From assembly GCA_029964075.1 (NCBI GenBank), contig CM057146.1:14217501-14281500 (forward strand): DNA of 64,000 nucleotides, written 5' to 3'. Under the pieces are notes generated by a model that was not told the origin of the DNA, did no database searches, and was given only the letters and a program-made list of their open reading frames with translations. Of the stretch, positions 26,201-34,760 are shown one piece after another; within the stretch, counting starts at the first letter, position 1, and each line of letters starts with the position of its first letter. The stretch is from Patiria pectinifera (lineage: Eukaryota > Echinodermata > Asteroidea > Valvatida > Asterinidae). A program made the position numbers and the translations under genes.

Positions 26201-29200
26201 ATAGACTTTTAACTTTCATTTGATGCCAAATTTGTTTAAATCACATGTATTTGAATTTTTAAGTGTCATGTCCACTTTGGTGTGGAATTGCCCCTTGTCA
26301 AACATACACAAAGAAGCTTAGGGGAGTCAGTTTGACGAAGTGGTTCTTTCCTCGCCTTCCACTTTATGGCCCGGGTTCGATTTCACGCCCTTGGTCCACA
26401 TGAGGATTAGGTTTTCAGTCGATACCTGATTCCCTGATTCACCTCTAAAACCGTAATTTTCTTTATCACTGAATTCCTCTCTTCAGGTTTCTTCTTACTT
26501 TGTGAGCTACATTGTCTGGGGTGTTTCTTAAGGAGTCCCTTGGTTTCATCCATTTTCACTACCAGAACAAAATAATAATAACAATCGTGTGACTAAAAAA
26601 GTCACATTCGAGTTTTTCGCAACAGATGTCAAACCACAGGTTGAATCATTAAGTCAGGATTCCCAGCACTTGTTGAAAACAAAATTCCTGAGTTTTCCCT
26701 GATGTTTTTAGAGAAATTCCTCAAACTTCTGAGAAAAAAATTCACATTAACAAGGTTGTTGGGAAGTCAAGAGTGGTTGCAGCAAAAGCAACTAAGATAC
26801 TGATAATATGGCACAGGCAACTTGTCGACAAGCACGTTTATGGCCTCCTTCTCCCCTTATAGCCATCCTTTCCTGCAAACTGGTATTAAAAACTTTTATT
26901 TCGGTCACTGTCAAGTTCCCAGAGTTTTCCCTGATTTTCTTTTTTTTCTTTCTCAAATTCCCTGAGTTTTCCCTTGACTGGAAAAATGGAAACTCATTTT
27001 TCGAGGTATTCTCTGATTTCCAGAGTGGCTTAGGAACCCTGGGCAAGTTACACTGAGCCAAAAGCTAACGAGGATTAACAATGACAAGAGAATGTCCAAA
27101 GAAGTGTTGCTGGGTTACATTAGGTTTATATTTACATCCTGCTTTTTAAAAATGAAACTTCTGCCAAAATTATTTTGAAAAATTTAACGAGCTAAAAGTA
27201 GGAAAAGAGAGAAAACAGAGAAAAGCCTACCTGTTGTTTTCCAGGCATATTTGCCACCATCTCTACCCTGGGGCTTTATCACCCTGTCTGTCTCAGCTTG
27301 TCTCTTCACCAGCAGATGCTCAGGGGGTCAGTCTATCATTGGCTCAAGGATTACGTGAAACAAAATTGTCAATTTCATTTTAGGGAAACAGCATCTTGAG
27401 CACTAGATCAGAAGGCCGTGTCTGAAACGCTCTTGAGTCTATTGTCGGCTTTTACCATATAGTTAAATAATGGACGAAGACTCTAGACAGACAATAGCTT
27501 TGTGCAGACAAGATATTTGGAAGTAGGACCTATTTGGAAGTGACTCAAGACTTGCTACCCATAAGACATCAGAAGTGAGACTTACAAGGGCCCACTCACC
27601 TGGTCAGAGTTGATAGTGCATCATACAGCTTTTCATTTGGCTTTCACGCACCGAGCGATCATCTGCATAAATACAAACAAAAGGTTACATATTGATTACG
27701 ACATGTCATGGGAGCTTTGATTTCTTGCATTTCTTCATTAATTAACCCTAACCTTCCCAAATCCTCCAAAATCCTCTTTGCAAAATGGTGGAGTTTGCAG
27801 TTTGAGGCTATATGGCAAAAATTGTGATTGATTTTGGAGGATGCATTGTGTCAAGGTCTTAGGCCGGACCTTGTGTTGTTTATGCTCAGCCGTGCATAAA
27901 TTTAGGCCCAGATTATGCTTGAAATCCTACGTACTGCTCCAGGATATCACTGGCTCTGCCTCAACATATTGACAGCGATTGATGGAGGATCTTGCAGGAT
28001 TGAGGCAGTGGTCACCCCTCCAAGGACCACAGTCAAGAAATAACGGCTGCTTTTGGATGGTGGCTGTATGCAATTTTTACATGGAGACAGTTGGAGGATT
28101 TTGCAGGATTGAGGTTGGCACCAAGCAAAAATGCCTAGGGAGTTAGGTTTAAAGGCACGTAGGAACATTTACGTGAAAAATACTTATCGATTCAACGAGA
28201 AAATCCTTGCTCAAAGTGAAGATAGGACTGGTATCAAATACCCTGTGAAATTATTCCGCCTGATGAGGTACTGTTTGGCAGAAAACAAATCATTGAAGGT
28301 GGTTAAAGAAAGTGTGCCCGCAGGCAGAGTTTTTCATGTGCGTTAGCAATTGATCTCAGTTATGATACCACAAAAGTTGTACAGAGAACCCTCGCCGTGA
28401 CCGTATTTTGTTTCCAATTCAGTGACAAATGAAAGTATAAAGTGTCCACTCATACATATCACAGGGGAACAAAGTCCTGTCCACAGCGAGGGCGCTCTGC
28501 GCAACGTGTCTATCCTTACCCAGCTTGCGTAGGTTGGGCAGCATGTGGACCATGAACAGTCGATAGTCCGGTTCATTCTTAGTGACTGGGTTCAGGCGTA
28601 GATCCACCTCCTGCAGACAGGCGTTATGACGCAGCTGGTACAGGTCCTTCAGAGTGGAGATGTTGTTGTAGTAGCTGGGTCAAAGGTTAAGGAGGTCACT
28701 GGGTCAAGTTATTGAATTTACATCTCTAAGATGCAAGATTTCATTGTACAAATTATACTAATAGTGATCGGTTGCGGTACTAGTTGCTATATGAGATTCA
28801 AACCAGCCAACTGACCCCGGCAAGCTCGGAGGTCGTGGGTTTCAGACCCAACAAGTAAGCTTAACCCTAAGTAAAGGTAAAAGGGACGAAACTGTGTTCA
28901 CAGGAACGGAGTGCTCATCTCTCTTTCATTAGCGATTGGGCCAGACTTGTATGCTGCTGTGGGGGGATTGCCACACCTCCTCCACAGCGAGTCTGTTACC
29001 TTCCCAGCACTGAATAATGCCGGTACCCATTTAACACCTGGGTTGAGAGGAGTAATTGAGGTAAAGCGCCTTACTCAAGGGCACAACACGCATTGCCACG
29101 GCAGGGCTCGAACCCACAACCTCACAATCATGAATCCTGTGCTCTACCGCTAGACCACACGTGCCCACAAAGCTTAACCCTAAGCTTAACCCTAATGTCT

Positions 29201-30243
29201 TTAACTAAGTACCGGACCAAGTCCGCCAAAATCAATCAGTCACACTGCTTCCAATGCACGCTTTGCTTTAGGCCTCCAGGCCCAAGTCCATCATGTTCCA
29301 TCAATATTTAGTCAAACCACCTGTAGACCAAGTCCCCCAAATTCACCAAAATAGGTGATGGATTTTGATGGAGTTTGGGAGGTTAGAGTTAATGCATTTT
29401 TCTTGCATGCTTTCATAAAAACACTGAGCATACTGTGCTTATGAAATCACAGTGGTGAATATTCAATGCTGGGTAAACCCAAAACCCTTTATCTTCTGGA
29501 GAACAATCACATTTTTTTAAAGATTTGATTTGGAAAAATGCTATATGGACATTTGTCGTATGTTGAAATGATTGAATAAGGGGTATATTTAGAACAGTCT
29601 TACTGCAAATGCATATTTGTACTCTACATGAGACTTGAATGCCTTGAATATTCACAGAGAGTACACGTATGTCATTTGATTCCTACACACTGGGGAATTT
29701 GGAGAATCCAGGAAAGTCCCTTGCAAAAAATCAAAGTAAAGCAAAGTAAAGTCTGTCACACGCCATAATGGCCCATCAGGCCGGTGTTTATCTCCAGTTT
29801 CAGTGGCATGAAACAACTTTTTTTATTCCCCTTGGATGGGATGCTAGTCCATCGCAGGTTACTCCTTAGCTAATGCCGGTACCCATTTATACTCCTGGGT
29901 GGAGAGAGTGTTGGAGTGAAGTGGCTTGCCCAAGGGCACAATATTCGAACAGCAGCTGGATTTGAACCCCTGACCCTCTGATCATGTGCCATGAACCCTC
30001 ACCACAACATGCGAACCCAACCCCTACCCCTAACCCCCAAAAATATCAAAACTTGGGTTTAATTATTCTTTAGGATACATATTGAGTTTCTCCAGCACTG
30101 TCAGGTGTTGTAAGCCATCCAGACTCTGCAGTGCATTCCTGGACAGATCCAGATGCTTGAGACGACAGAAGTTCTGCAGTGAAGTGCCGAGGTGAGTGAC
30201 CTTCTCATGGTAGGTTCCCGGTAGCGCCAATGATCGTACATCA
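14084..30243 (-). CDS. CEP72-like: CEP72/LRRC36-like gene (whole visible locus, 12 exons)
   Basis: Gene-level entry. Exons, in order of translation: 30243-30079, 28674-28520, 27662-27600, 27318-27231, 24273-24222, 22670-22447, 21634-20453, 19612-19403, 18595-18456, 17361-17196, 15729-15615, 14273-14084. All use GT-AG sites and most phases agree (exceptions are in the exon entries). The layout is that of CEP72 and its paralogue LRRC36: N-terminal leucine-rich repeats ending in a Y-R-L-F-x-V cap motif, a long Ser/Pro/Lys-rich middle and a C-terminal coiled coil. In vertebrates CEP72 sits at centriolar satellites and helps recruit gamma-tubulin-complex proteins. The product would be about 915 residues plus a missing N-terminal exon, longer than vertebrate CEP72. 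Three apparent frame breaks suggest assembly indels or early decay. Confidence 0.8.
15050..15590. repeat. Dispersed repeat, copy 1 of a neighbouring pair
   Basis: Runs from ttagggcattggtagtatac through cagcatggtttgaggg and aaataaaccatgctgta to tatttatgaggtgtagtaat. A second, diverged copy in the same orientation lies at 15885-16405. It is intronic in the CEP72-like gene and abuts the coding exon at 15615. Confidence 0.55.
15615..15729 (-). CDS. CEP72-like: CEP72-like coiled-coil exon
   Basis: 115 nt, acceptor gattggcag|, donor AGCCACAA|GTAAGT. Reads VLEREIEKLRMENESLRLHV, then KHFNQLQELATMLQESH: heptad-like leucines and charges typical of a coiled coil. In phase with both neighbours. Confidence 0.8.
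15885..16405. repeat. Dispersed repeat, copy 2
   Basis: Shares the order aacatggtttgagggct, ctccccgaggtattgcaagt, cagaaataaaccat and atgaggtatagtaatt with 15050-15590. Probably the same non-autonomous element inserted or duplicated twice within 1.4 kb. Confidence 0.5.
17196..17361 (-). CDS. CEP72-like: CEP72-like coiled-coil exon
   Basis: 166 nt, acceptor actttgtag|, donor CGCTCAG|GTAATT. Reads ANLKDELDAVLVEMRKLQAY, then a polar stretch ending in HTARCVRS. The earlier GT at 17251 is rejected because it gives the wrong phase for the next exon. Confidence 0.72.
17566..17962. mobile_element. Foldback element with intact-looking tRNA-like core (copy 2)
   Basis: Ends are inverted copies of the block cttccaaacgacatccacat (right arm atgtggatgtcatttgggag). 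The interior matches the complement of 3231-3622 over its whole length. A tRNA-like core sits near the centre. Intronic in the CEP72-like gene. Confidence 0.7.
17695..17768 (+). repeat. tRNA-like core of the foldback element
   Basis: Contains cagctcagtcgatagaa (A-box-like) and ggttgcgagttcgattctcg (B-box-like). The arms gtgcaa and ttgcac flank it. Could act as a Pol III promoter; not a convincing functional tRNA gene. Confidence 0.5.
18186..18420. repeat. G-rich minisatellite (GGGGTTGGGGATGGGGGTAGTGGAT type)
   Basis: About 235 bp of tandem ggggttggggat / gggggtagtggat units with no C on the plus strand for most of it. Many runs of three or more G make quadruplex formation likely. It begins about 35 bp from the coding exon at 18456 and lies in the transcribed C-rich sense on the gene strand. 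Confidence 0.8.
18456..18595 (-). CDS. CEP72-like: CEP72-like exon
   Basis: 140 nt, acceptor cttggacag|, donor CAAGTG|GTAGGT. Peptide QAHTLLSTLMNRIIASVSQ, then a short PRPEIPKESSTETSK linker and LRQALRASQDQV. Helical, start of the coiled coil. The open frame continues into a Pro-rich translation of the adjacent G-rich minisatellite, which is intronic. Confidence 0.75.
19403..19612 (-). CDS. CEP72-like: CEP72-like exon
   Basis: 210 nt, acceptor ttttgcag|, donor TTCCAAA|GTAAGG. It encodes DHNDRLREPEGTSSQHDH, an acidic/Thr-Pro linker, then HVDLNLFLDNFLSLVDRYWN and GTKSLHRHGKF. The amphipathic LNLFLDNFLSLVDRYW stretch begins the helical C-terminal half. Clean phase 1 on both sides. Confidence 0.75.
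20018..20152. repeat. Near-perfect hairpin
   Basis: The left arm (gttaaatgaaacatatcaat, then tcctttgcatgtctgaaattcaa) is complementary to the right arm ending gacatgtttcatttcacttt; the loop is about 30 bp. Probably a minimal MITE in an intron of the CEP72-like gene. Confidence 0.65.
20453..21634 (-). CDS. CEP72-like: CEP72-like large central exon, frame interrupted
   Basis: Acceptor tttcaaacag|, donor CATCCGG|GTAATT. From 21634 to about 21.1 kb the frame reads Ser/Pro/Lys-rich sequence (DNKASLSTLYSPKPSPQD, then KDWGDQNPKLNGRVSSETIG) and soon stops. From about 21.15 to 20.66 kb the adjacent frame carries sequence of the same style (KIDYKLYSSPRQAFQEDEKF, then NSKTPVDSNPSRANAKS). From 20654 to 20453 the first frame resumes (ERVRVQFSDSENGQDSNRD, then YTSRGHFTPHP). 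No splice pair explains the switches. Two opposite one-base indels in one long exon are the simplest reading, but a multi-exon structure is not excluded. Confidence 0.5.
21840..22088. mobile_element. MITE with TTTAACCAGTTC ends
   Basis: Left end TTTAACCAGTTCACGCCGG; right end is the inverted CCGGCACGAACCGGTTAAA. GC-rich 250-bp interior with no gene; intronic in the CEP72-like gene. Confidence 0.65.
22447..22670 (-). CDS. CEP72-like: CEP72-like exon
   Basis: 224 nt, acceptor atttgtgcag|, donor ATCGCAG|GTAATT. In the frame set by the exon phases it reads TPQQRVSRPEAFQ, a proline-rich stretch, then SESQCLDEDGSGNQERNLEE and LGLEVSGGTDIA. A second frame is also open across the exon, but only this one joins the following exon in phase (a split Asp codon). 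Low-complexity linker, no catalytic motif. Confidence 0.6.
22846..23060. mobile_element. Short MITE with AGTCCTTCTGATTTG ends
   Basis: Terminal inverted repeats CGCCCAGTCCTTCTGATTTG and CAAATCAGAAGGACTGTGCG. The interior holds three copies of ttctaggtgtgtggt. About 215 bp. Confidence 0.7.
23115..23643. mobile_element. MITE with TTAAAGGGGCACTAGGTCCTGG ends
   Basis: The left end CTTAAAGGGGCACTAGGTCC is matched by the complement of CAGGAGACAGTGTCCCTTTAAG on the right. A partial copy in reverse orientation lies at 640-790. About 530 bp, non-coding. Confidence 0.7.
23770..23960 (+). mobile_element. 3' fragment of a non-LTR retrotransposon
   Basis: The plus strand reads RKNFFTQRVINTWNSLPQAV, then DAKTVATFKKRLDSHW and a stop at 23934-23936. 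The pattern F-x-x-R-[VI]-[VI]-N-x-W-N-S-L-P…F-K-x-[RK]-L-D is the extreme C-terminus of the ORF2 of several LINE clades. It is followed by a taagtagtaag microsatellite-like tail, as at LINE 3' ends. Confidence 0.75.
24222..24273 (-). CDS. CEP72-like: CEP72-like small acidic exon
   Basis: 52 nt after tatcacccag|. Peptide VLDDDDCDVLDLDCPVR. The donor CGGCG|GTGATC is weak but is the only one giving the phase needed by both neighbours; reading on meets a stop two bases later. Short acidic linker with no recognised motif. Confidence 0.55.
24480..26310. other. AT-rich intron of the CEP72-like gene
   Basis: No exon seen. Contains a catgtacatgtacat-rich palindromic stretch at about 25505-25545 and a ccggtaggt/acctaccgg inverted pair near 25063-25140. 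Otherwise nothing recognised. Confidence 0.4.
26316..26610 (+). mobile_element. tRNA-derived SINE
   Basis: A tRNA-like head (agtttgacgaagtggttctt, then a B-box-like GGGTTCGATTTCACGCC) is followed by a non-tRNA body and an aataataataacaa simple-repeat tail. This layout is typical of tRNA SINEs. Confidence 0.6.
27231..27318 (-). CDS. CEP72-like: CEP72-like exon
   Basis: 88 nt, acceptor cccctgag|, donor ACAACAG|GTAGGC. Reads HLLVKRQAETDRVIKPQG and RDGGKYAWKTT. It ends with one base (G), which joins the next exon to give Val. The acceptor has a weak pyrimidine tract, so the 5' edge is the least certain part. Confidence 0.6.
27600..27662 (-). CDS. CEP72-like: CEP72-like short exon with in-frame TGA
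   Basis: 63 nt between tttatgcag| and GACCAG|GTGAGT. In the frame carried from 28520 it reads DDRSVRESQMKSCMMHYQL and then TGA, four bases before the strong donor. The start (D-D-R-x-V-R) is what follows the LRR cap in this family. The phase left at the donor does not match the phase-0 start of the next exon (27318). One extra base in this exon would explain both the stop and the phase clash. Confidence 0.6.
27745..28140. repeat. TCCTCCAAAATCC dispersed repeat
   Basis: Same family as 2480-3110: accctaaccttcccaaatcc at the start, then scattered ggattttgcaggattgagg words. Lies in an intron of the CEP72-like gene. Confidence 0.55.
28520..28674 (-). CDS. CEP72-like: CEP72-like exon: LRR 3 and LRR cap
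   Basis: Acceptor tttgacccag|, donor AAGCTGG|GTAAGG. Peptide: YYNNISTLKDLYQL, LQEVDLRLNPVTKNEPDYRL, FMVHMLPNLRKL. The YYNNI and LRLNPV…YRLF.V..LP.L motifs match the end of the CEP72 LRR domain. The intron to the previous exon splits an Ile codon cleanly. Confidence 0.88.
28885..29166 (-). mobile_element. tRNA-derived SINE with GGGTACCGGCA body
   Basis: Read leftwards from 29166, a tRNA-like head carries TGTGGTCTAGCGGTAGAGC (A box) and GGGTTCGAGCCC (B box). It is followed by the body with cctcaattactcctctcaac and gggtaccggcatta. The body is shared with the SINE at 29725-30005 and the flank of the array at 56.4 kb. Confidence 0.7.
29725..30005 (-). mobile_element. Second SINE copy sharing the GGTACCGGCA body
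   Basis: Includes aatgccggtacccatttata, ctcctgggtggagagagt and gcttgcccaagggcacaata, the body words of the 28.9-29.17 kb SINE. The head is degenerate (tttgaacccctgacc B-box remnant). It abuts the CEP72-like LRR exon. Confidence 0.65.
30079..30243 (-). CDS. CEP72-like: CEP72-like exon: LRR 1-2
   Basis: Acceptor gatgtcag|, donor AATAT|GTATCC. It encodes DVRSLALPGTYHEKVTHLG, then LKHLDLSRNALQSLDGLQHL and VLEKLNI. The S-L-x-[IL]-P-G-T-Y-x-E-K-[IV]-T-H-L-G start followed by an L-D-L-S-R-N repeat is specific to the CEP72/LRRC36 family. The exon opens with two bases of a split codon, so a coding exon with the initiator Met lies further right, possibly in the N gap. Confidence 0.88.
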
Positions 30244-30795
30244 TCTGACATCAAAAATGGAAACAAAATGTTTATTGACATGCACGTTTTCAATAGGCCA
30301 TTTCTTGACATACCAAAAAATACTAACCAATATAAACAGTAACATGAATGATTAATAACACATTTTTTCCTGCATATCGCAGAAATCTGCGTGAGAAATC
30401 TCGATGTGGTGATGTACTGATGTCCCTTCAGGGCCACCATATGATTGTGTCGTGCGCAAAATTAACCAAACATCATGGACTAATACAGCAGGATACGGGA
30501 CGTATTTAATGGTCAAGCCAACAAAATCATCAATATTTTCATATTTCATTTTTTGGGTCTGTTTCAAGTCGTATCATTAGCCTCGTGAATGACTGCTGAA
30601 TTTTGTACATGTATCCTCTACCCTCCATTATCTGAGCAGGTAACGCTTGCATACATGTATGCACGCATTGTCACACACACAAATTGAACTACAGGTAAAT
30701 GCATAGATGCTTTAGGGGTTTGACGATAAATGGAATCTTGTGTTTCTGGGGTGGGATTAAATAAGATGGCTAATGAGGTAAAAAAGGACAATTTT

Positions 30796-31295
30796 NNNNN
30801 NNNNNNNNNNNNNNNNNNNNNNNNNNNNNNNNNNNNNNNNNNNNNNNNNNNNNNNNNNNNNNNNNNNNNNNNNNNNNNNNNNNNNNNNNNNNNNNNNNNN
30901 NNNNNNNNNNNNNNNNNNNNNNNNNNNNNNNNNNNNNNNNNNNNNNNNNNNNNNNNNNNNNNNNNNNNNNNNNNNNNNNNNNNNNNNNNNNNNNNNNNNN
31001 NNNNNNNNNNNNNNNNNNNNNNNNNNNNNNNNNNNNNNNNNNNNNNNNNNNNNNNNNNNNNNNNNNNNNNNNNNNNNNNNNNNNNNNNNNNNNNNNNNNN
31101 NNNNNNNNNNNNNNNNNNNNNNNNNNNNNNNNNNNNNNNNNNNNNNNNNNNNNNNNNNNNNNNNNNNNNNNNNNNNNNNNNNNNNNNNNNNNNNNNNNNN
31201 NNNNNNNNNNNNNNNNNNNNNNNNNNNNNNNNNNNNNNNNNNNNNNNNNNNNNNNNNNNNNNNNNNNNNNNNNNNNNNNNNNNNNNNNNNNNNNN
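30796..31295. other. Assembly gap, 500 N
   Basis: Exactly 500 N, so a placeholder of unknown true size. It falls between the 5'-most visible CEP72-like exon and the 32.2 kb plus-strand exon, where a shared or bidirectional promoter region would be expected. Confidence 0.98.
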
Positions 31296-31351
31296 TATTC
31301 ATGCAGAGCAGAACAGGTACATTGTGTGCATTAGCGTACTCCTATTCAACA

Positions 31352-31678
31352 CAAGGGCGGATCGGGGGGGGGGGGGGGCAAAGGGGGCCATGCCCCCCCC
31401 CAAAAAAAGAGAAACAATTTTTGTTTATGTGACATCGCAATAAAGGCAGGCAATGAGTACACCACCATCTTTTCCTCAAAAAAACAAGTGGTCAGTGGGT
31501 AAAGTGGTCAGAAATTGCGTCAGATCGCACCACAGAGCATCTAGAATCCAAAAAATGTCGGGGCCCTTAAGCAGGCCCGGAACCCCACGCCGTAATTTTT
31601 TTGACCCACTTTGCTGGGGGACCAAATTTTGTTTGGCCCCCCCCCCCCCAAAAAAAATTGTGCTCTGGATCCGACTTG
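31352..31678. mobile_element. hAT-like MITE, CAAGGGCGGATC family (copy 1)
   Basis: Flanked on both sides by ATTCAACA (31344-31351 and 31679-31686), an exact 8-bp duplication. Ends CAAGGGCGGATCGGGG and (complement) GGATCCGACTTG. Interior words gacatcgcaataaaggcag and ggggcccttaagc are shared with 49666-49973 and 54327-54596. Confidence 0.8.
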
Positions 31679-31890
31679 ATTCAACACACAATGCACAGTT
31701 TCAAGGCATTGTAGGTATCCATCTCGCCACTGCGAACTTCATTTTTTTTTAAAATCAATTTGGTCTCGGGCATCCATAAAAGTAAGGATGAAAGATGGAT
31801 TTTAAAGAAAAGTTTGCAAACCATCCTATAAGTTGAAACCATGCTATAAACAGAGCATACCACCGAATTGTTTTTGGATTCTCTTGCTGG

Positions 31891-31921
<31 letters not shown>

Positions 31922-32177
31922 AAGGGACGGGCGGGGTGAGACTGAAAAGGGCCAGTATTGTTTCCTGTTTTTAGCCAGGTTCAATTCTTTTGAATTTCTG
32001 ATTTGAAAAAAAAAAGTTGCAGAAAATTTGAAAAAAAAACAACCAAATGTTAAATTGACTCATTAAACGCGCATCAGATTTATTTCAAACTCATTTGCAA
32101 TCTCCCTGTTCAACCAAGTTTACCGATGGAATGTAAAAGGTCGTATTTGAAGAAGAAAACTTTTTTTTTACTTTCAG

Positions 32178-32287
32178 TGATTGACGACACAGCTTCAGCA
32201 CTTCTACGATGGGTTGGGGTTGTTCATCGTTGTCCCTGCTGGCCTCCATCGCTTTCATGCTGTGTGCCATTTCGTCTGCGCAGAGAG
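32178..32287 (+). CDS. Candidate first coding exon with signal peptide
   Basis: Acceptor tactttcag| then 31 nt of leader and an ATG at 32209 in a good context (TACGATGG). The 26 codons read MGWGCSSLSLLASIAFMLC then AISSAQR: a hydrophobic core and an A-x-A-like S-S-A end, as in a cleavable signal peptide. The donor GAGAG|GTAGGC follows, phase 1. It is the only plus-strand signal-peptide exon upstream of the receptor at 40.7-47.8 kb, so it may be that gene's start, but no linking exon was found across 8.4 kb. The assignment is inference. Confidence 0.5.
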
Positions 32288-32784
32288 GTAGGCATCTTCC
32301 ATGAAGTGATAAAATCTTATTCTCTCCGAAAATGACACCGGTTATTATAGATTTCCCAGAAGTTCACGATTCGTTTGCTCCAACTCGACACAATTTGTAG
32401 GATCTATCCCTTTGTTTGTTTTCACAATTTGTGGATTCATTTTACATCCCCTGATAACGATAATGACATTATTATCTGTCTGCTTCTCTCGGATGGACTA
32501 TCAATTCATCAGAAACCATGGGCGAAGACGAAAATCTTGTTGATATTAGAAGTTCGCCGGTGAATGAATTAAATTTAGGCAATCACATTCATTTTGAAAC
32601 TTCACCCGATCTAAGTACACTGTAAAAACTGAACTTTTGTCGGGTCAAAAATGACATTTCTCTGGATCATTTTGACCTAGAAAAGCGTCGTTTTTTGACC
32701 CCGAAACGGACTGTGCAGATATAGACTCATATCGGGGTCGATTTGACCACAGAGTTTTTAGATTGTACGATACTGTACACCAGT

Positions 32785-32895
32785 GTTGTAGTCGAGTCAC
32801 TTGAGTCGAGTTCGTCTCGGGTCGTTTGGTTCAAGACCGAGTCCGAGTCACGAGTCATTTGAGTCACGAGTCATTTGAGTCAAGTCCGAGTCCAT
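32785..32895. repeat. GAGTCACGAGTC-type minisatellite
   Basis: Degenerate tandem gagtcacgagtcatttgagt units with cgagtccgagtc variants. A smaller relative (gttcgagtttgactcgactc) is at about 3100-3125. Confidence 0.6.
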
Positions 32896-33314
32896 GCAGC
32901 TAAATATATCTTGGTCCAAGGATTGGAACGGATACACTGGAAAATAACCACAGCTATACAAGAGAAGTGCCAACCTAATCAAAACACACCAAAAAGCAGT
33001 TATATACAACAATTATATCATGAAAGCCAAATGTTTGTCAGTTTGCCTCTTTTTGGATCACTCGTTGGTATATTCCTCGAATGAAACTTTTATGCATGGA
33101 CACTCAGTGGCGTACTAAGGGAAGGCCTCCGTATGCCATCCTTATTTTTTTTGGGGGGGGGGGGGGAGCATGAGCTTTTAATCGTTCAAACTCATTGAGT
33201 ATACCCCCTCCCTAAACCCCCACCTCCGGCAAATTGGATAAGCTCTCCATGATGAGTTAGAAATAATAATATAAATCATGCTTGTATTTTTTACTCTAAA
33301 ATATTCAATTGACA

Positions 33315-33442
33315 TAAGACACAATGACGTCACGCTTTGGTTACAAAGTCATGTGCGCTTTCCATTGGAGCTTGGTGGATCTCTTTCCCGTAGGAAAGCG
33401 CATATATATGACTGTAAGCAAAGCATGACGTCATTACGTCTT
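33315..33442. mobile_element. MITE with CRE palindromes in both arms
   Basis: Inverted arms TAAGACACAATGACGTCACG and (complement) GCATGACGTCATTACGTCTTA enclose an inner pair, gtgcgctttcc / ggaaagcgcat. Each arm holds an exact TGACGTCA (33325-33332 and 33426-33433). A diverged copy is at 57820-57955. Confidence 0.7.
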
Positions 33443-34048
33443 AGGTCTATTTTCTTGAAATCAGCAAGTTTGAAGACAATATTAAAGATGTACTGTCCGA
33501 GCTGTTTAACAAATTCCCTTTTTTATCTTTATGTATAGTCATCTTGAATCTTCTGTTCAAACGATTACAATTTTCCCTTATTTTTGACAACTGCAACCCC
33601 CTTGAGAAAAGGTTTTTGGATCGTTTTTGCGAACAAACAGATCCGCCCTACGAGCAGACTGGTTGCCTGTCCCCATAATTATGATCGTTTCTGATATAGA
33701 GGCGGGAACCGGTCGACGAGAGCTACATTATTGTCGGGCCACGAATAATTCAAAAGTGTGAAGTAAATATTTCAAAACTATTTGGTGCGTCTATTTCCTC
33801 GTGTTGATGCTCGAAAATGGCCTGGACAGAACATCTTCAAAAAAAATCTTGGTATAGACAATTATTTTGCTTATATCTTGGGGCATAGGTCGAGCCGGGG
33901 TGTTATGGAAGTTCTTGCAAGATGTCCCACTGATCACTGAAGGCCGTGTCAATGACACCGGTCACAAAAAGAAGGAAATTCCAAACATTCAAAGATTGAC
34001 CTCAGAGGAAGTTTCATTTTGTGTAACGAGATGGAAACCATTCCTCAC

Positions 34049-34217
34049 CTTGAGATTCTACAATCCAATCATCGATGACAATAATGTTGGTTCTTTTCAT
34101 TTTTGTACCGTAACAGGTTATTCCCCTCCTGGCTGTTTGAACAACGTTTTTATCGGTGTCTGTAATGGCGATTGGAATCTTGAAAGCATCCAAAGCCTCG
34201 ACCATGGAATAGTAGAT
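34049..34217 (-). CDS. Unassigned exon-like segment
   Basis: 169 nt between acceptor tttcttacag| and donor TCTCAAG|GTGAGG. The open frame reads IYYSMVEALDAFKIPIAITD, TDKNVVQTARRGITCYGTKM, KRTNIIVIDDWIVES. Product not recognised. It starts in phase 0, which fits the exon-like segment ending at 37761, and ends in phase 1. Phase 1 would also fit the CEP72-like exon starting at 30243, so a role as an upstream exon of that gene is possible but unproven. It may equally be a relic. Confidence 0.35.
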
Positions 34218-34447
34218 CTGTAAGAAACAAGCCTATACTTTACATGTTTGATGAAACATTTCGCACACTTAAACTGTTTAAAAAATTCAAACTGCTAAAG
34301 TGAACTCTTATTTTCTTTACTCTGTCATTGGTTCTTCTCATATATAAATAACAATGAGAAGAATCGAAATTAATTGGTAAAATTAATTTCCTCTGCAACA
34401 CAATAACGGAAGACAGTAATTTCAGGATTTTCAATGAGAACCAAGAA

Positions 34448-34760
34448 CCGTCGTGTGCCCGGCAAAGGGGCGTATGCGCCCTCACATGCGAACGCGAAAT
34501 CACCCAAGTAGACTGGTTGCAGAACATTGCGTCTATTTTAATAAAATTTCATCATTTTCATCAGAAATTAACTCATTTTTTTCCAAAAATTATGATTCAT
34601 ACGTATGATAAATTTAAAATGTTATAATACGCGCGGGGGAACATTGGATTTATAATTCGCATGGAGCCGGGGAAACATTGGAGCTTTTCAATGCAATTTT
34701 CCTAAAGTGATTTTTTTTCACGTCAGAACGTTCGTATGCTTTTATGCCGGGCACGCGATG
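34448..34760. mobile_element. MITE with GTCGTGTGCCCGGCA ends (copy 1)
   Basis: Left CCGTCGTGTGCCCGGCA, right TGCCGGGCACGCGATG inverted, with a second inner inverted layer (gggcgtatgcgcc; acgttcgtatgc). The partner copy at 60065-60395 shares both ends and the aaaattgcattgaaa segment. Confidence 0.65.

Noticed and set aside
30730-31443. Open frames spanning the N gap
   Set aside because: They exist only because N codons do not stop translation.
33867-34223. 118-codon plus-strand open frame
   Set aside because: The minus strand over the same bases has a matched acceptor and donor and a more protein-like sequence; the plus frame has neither.
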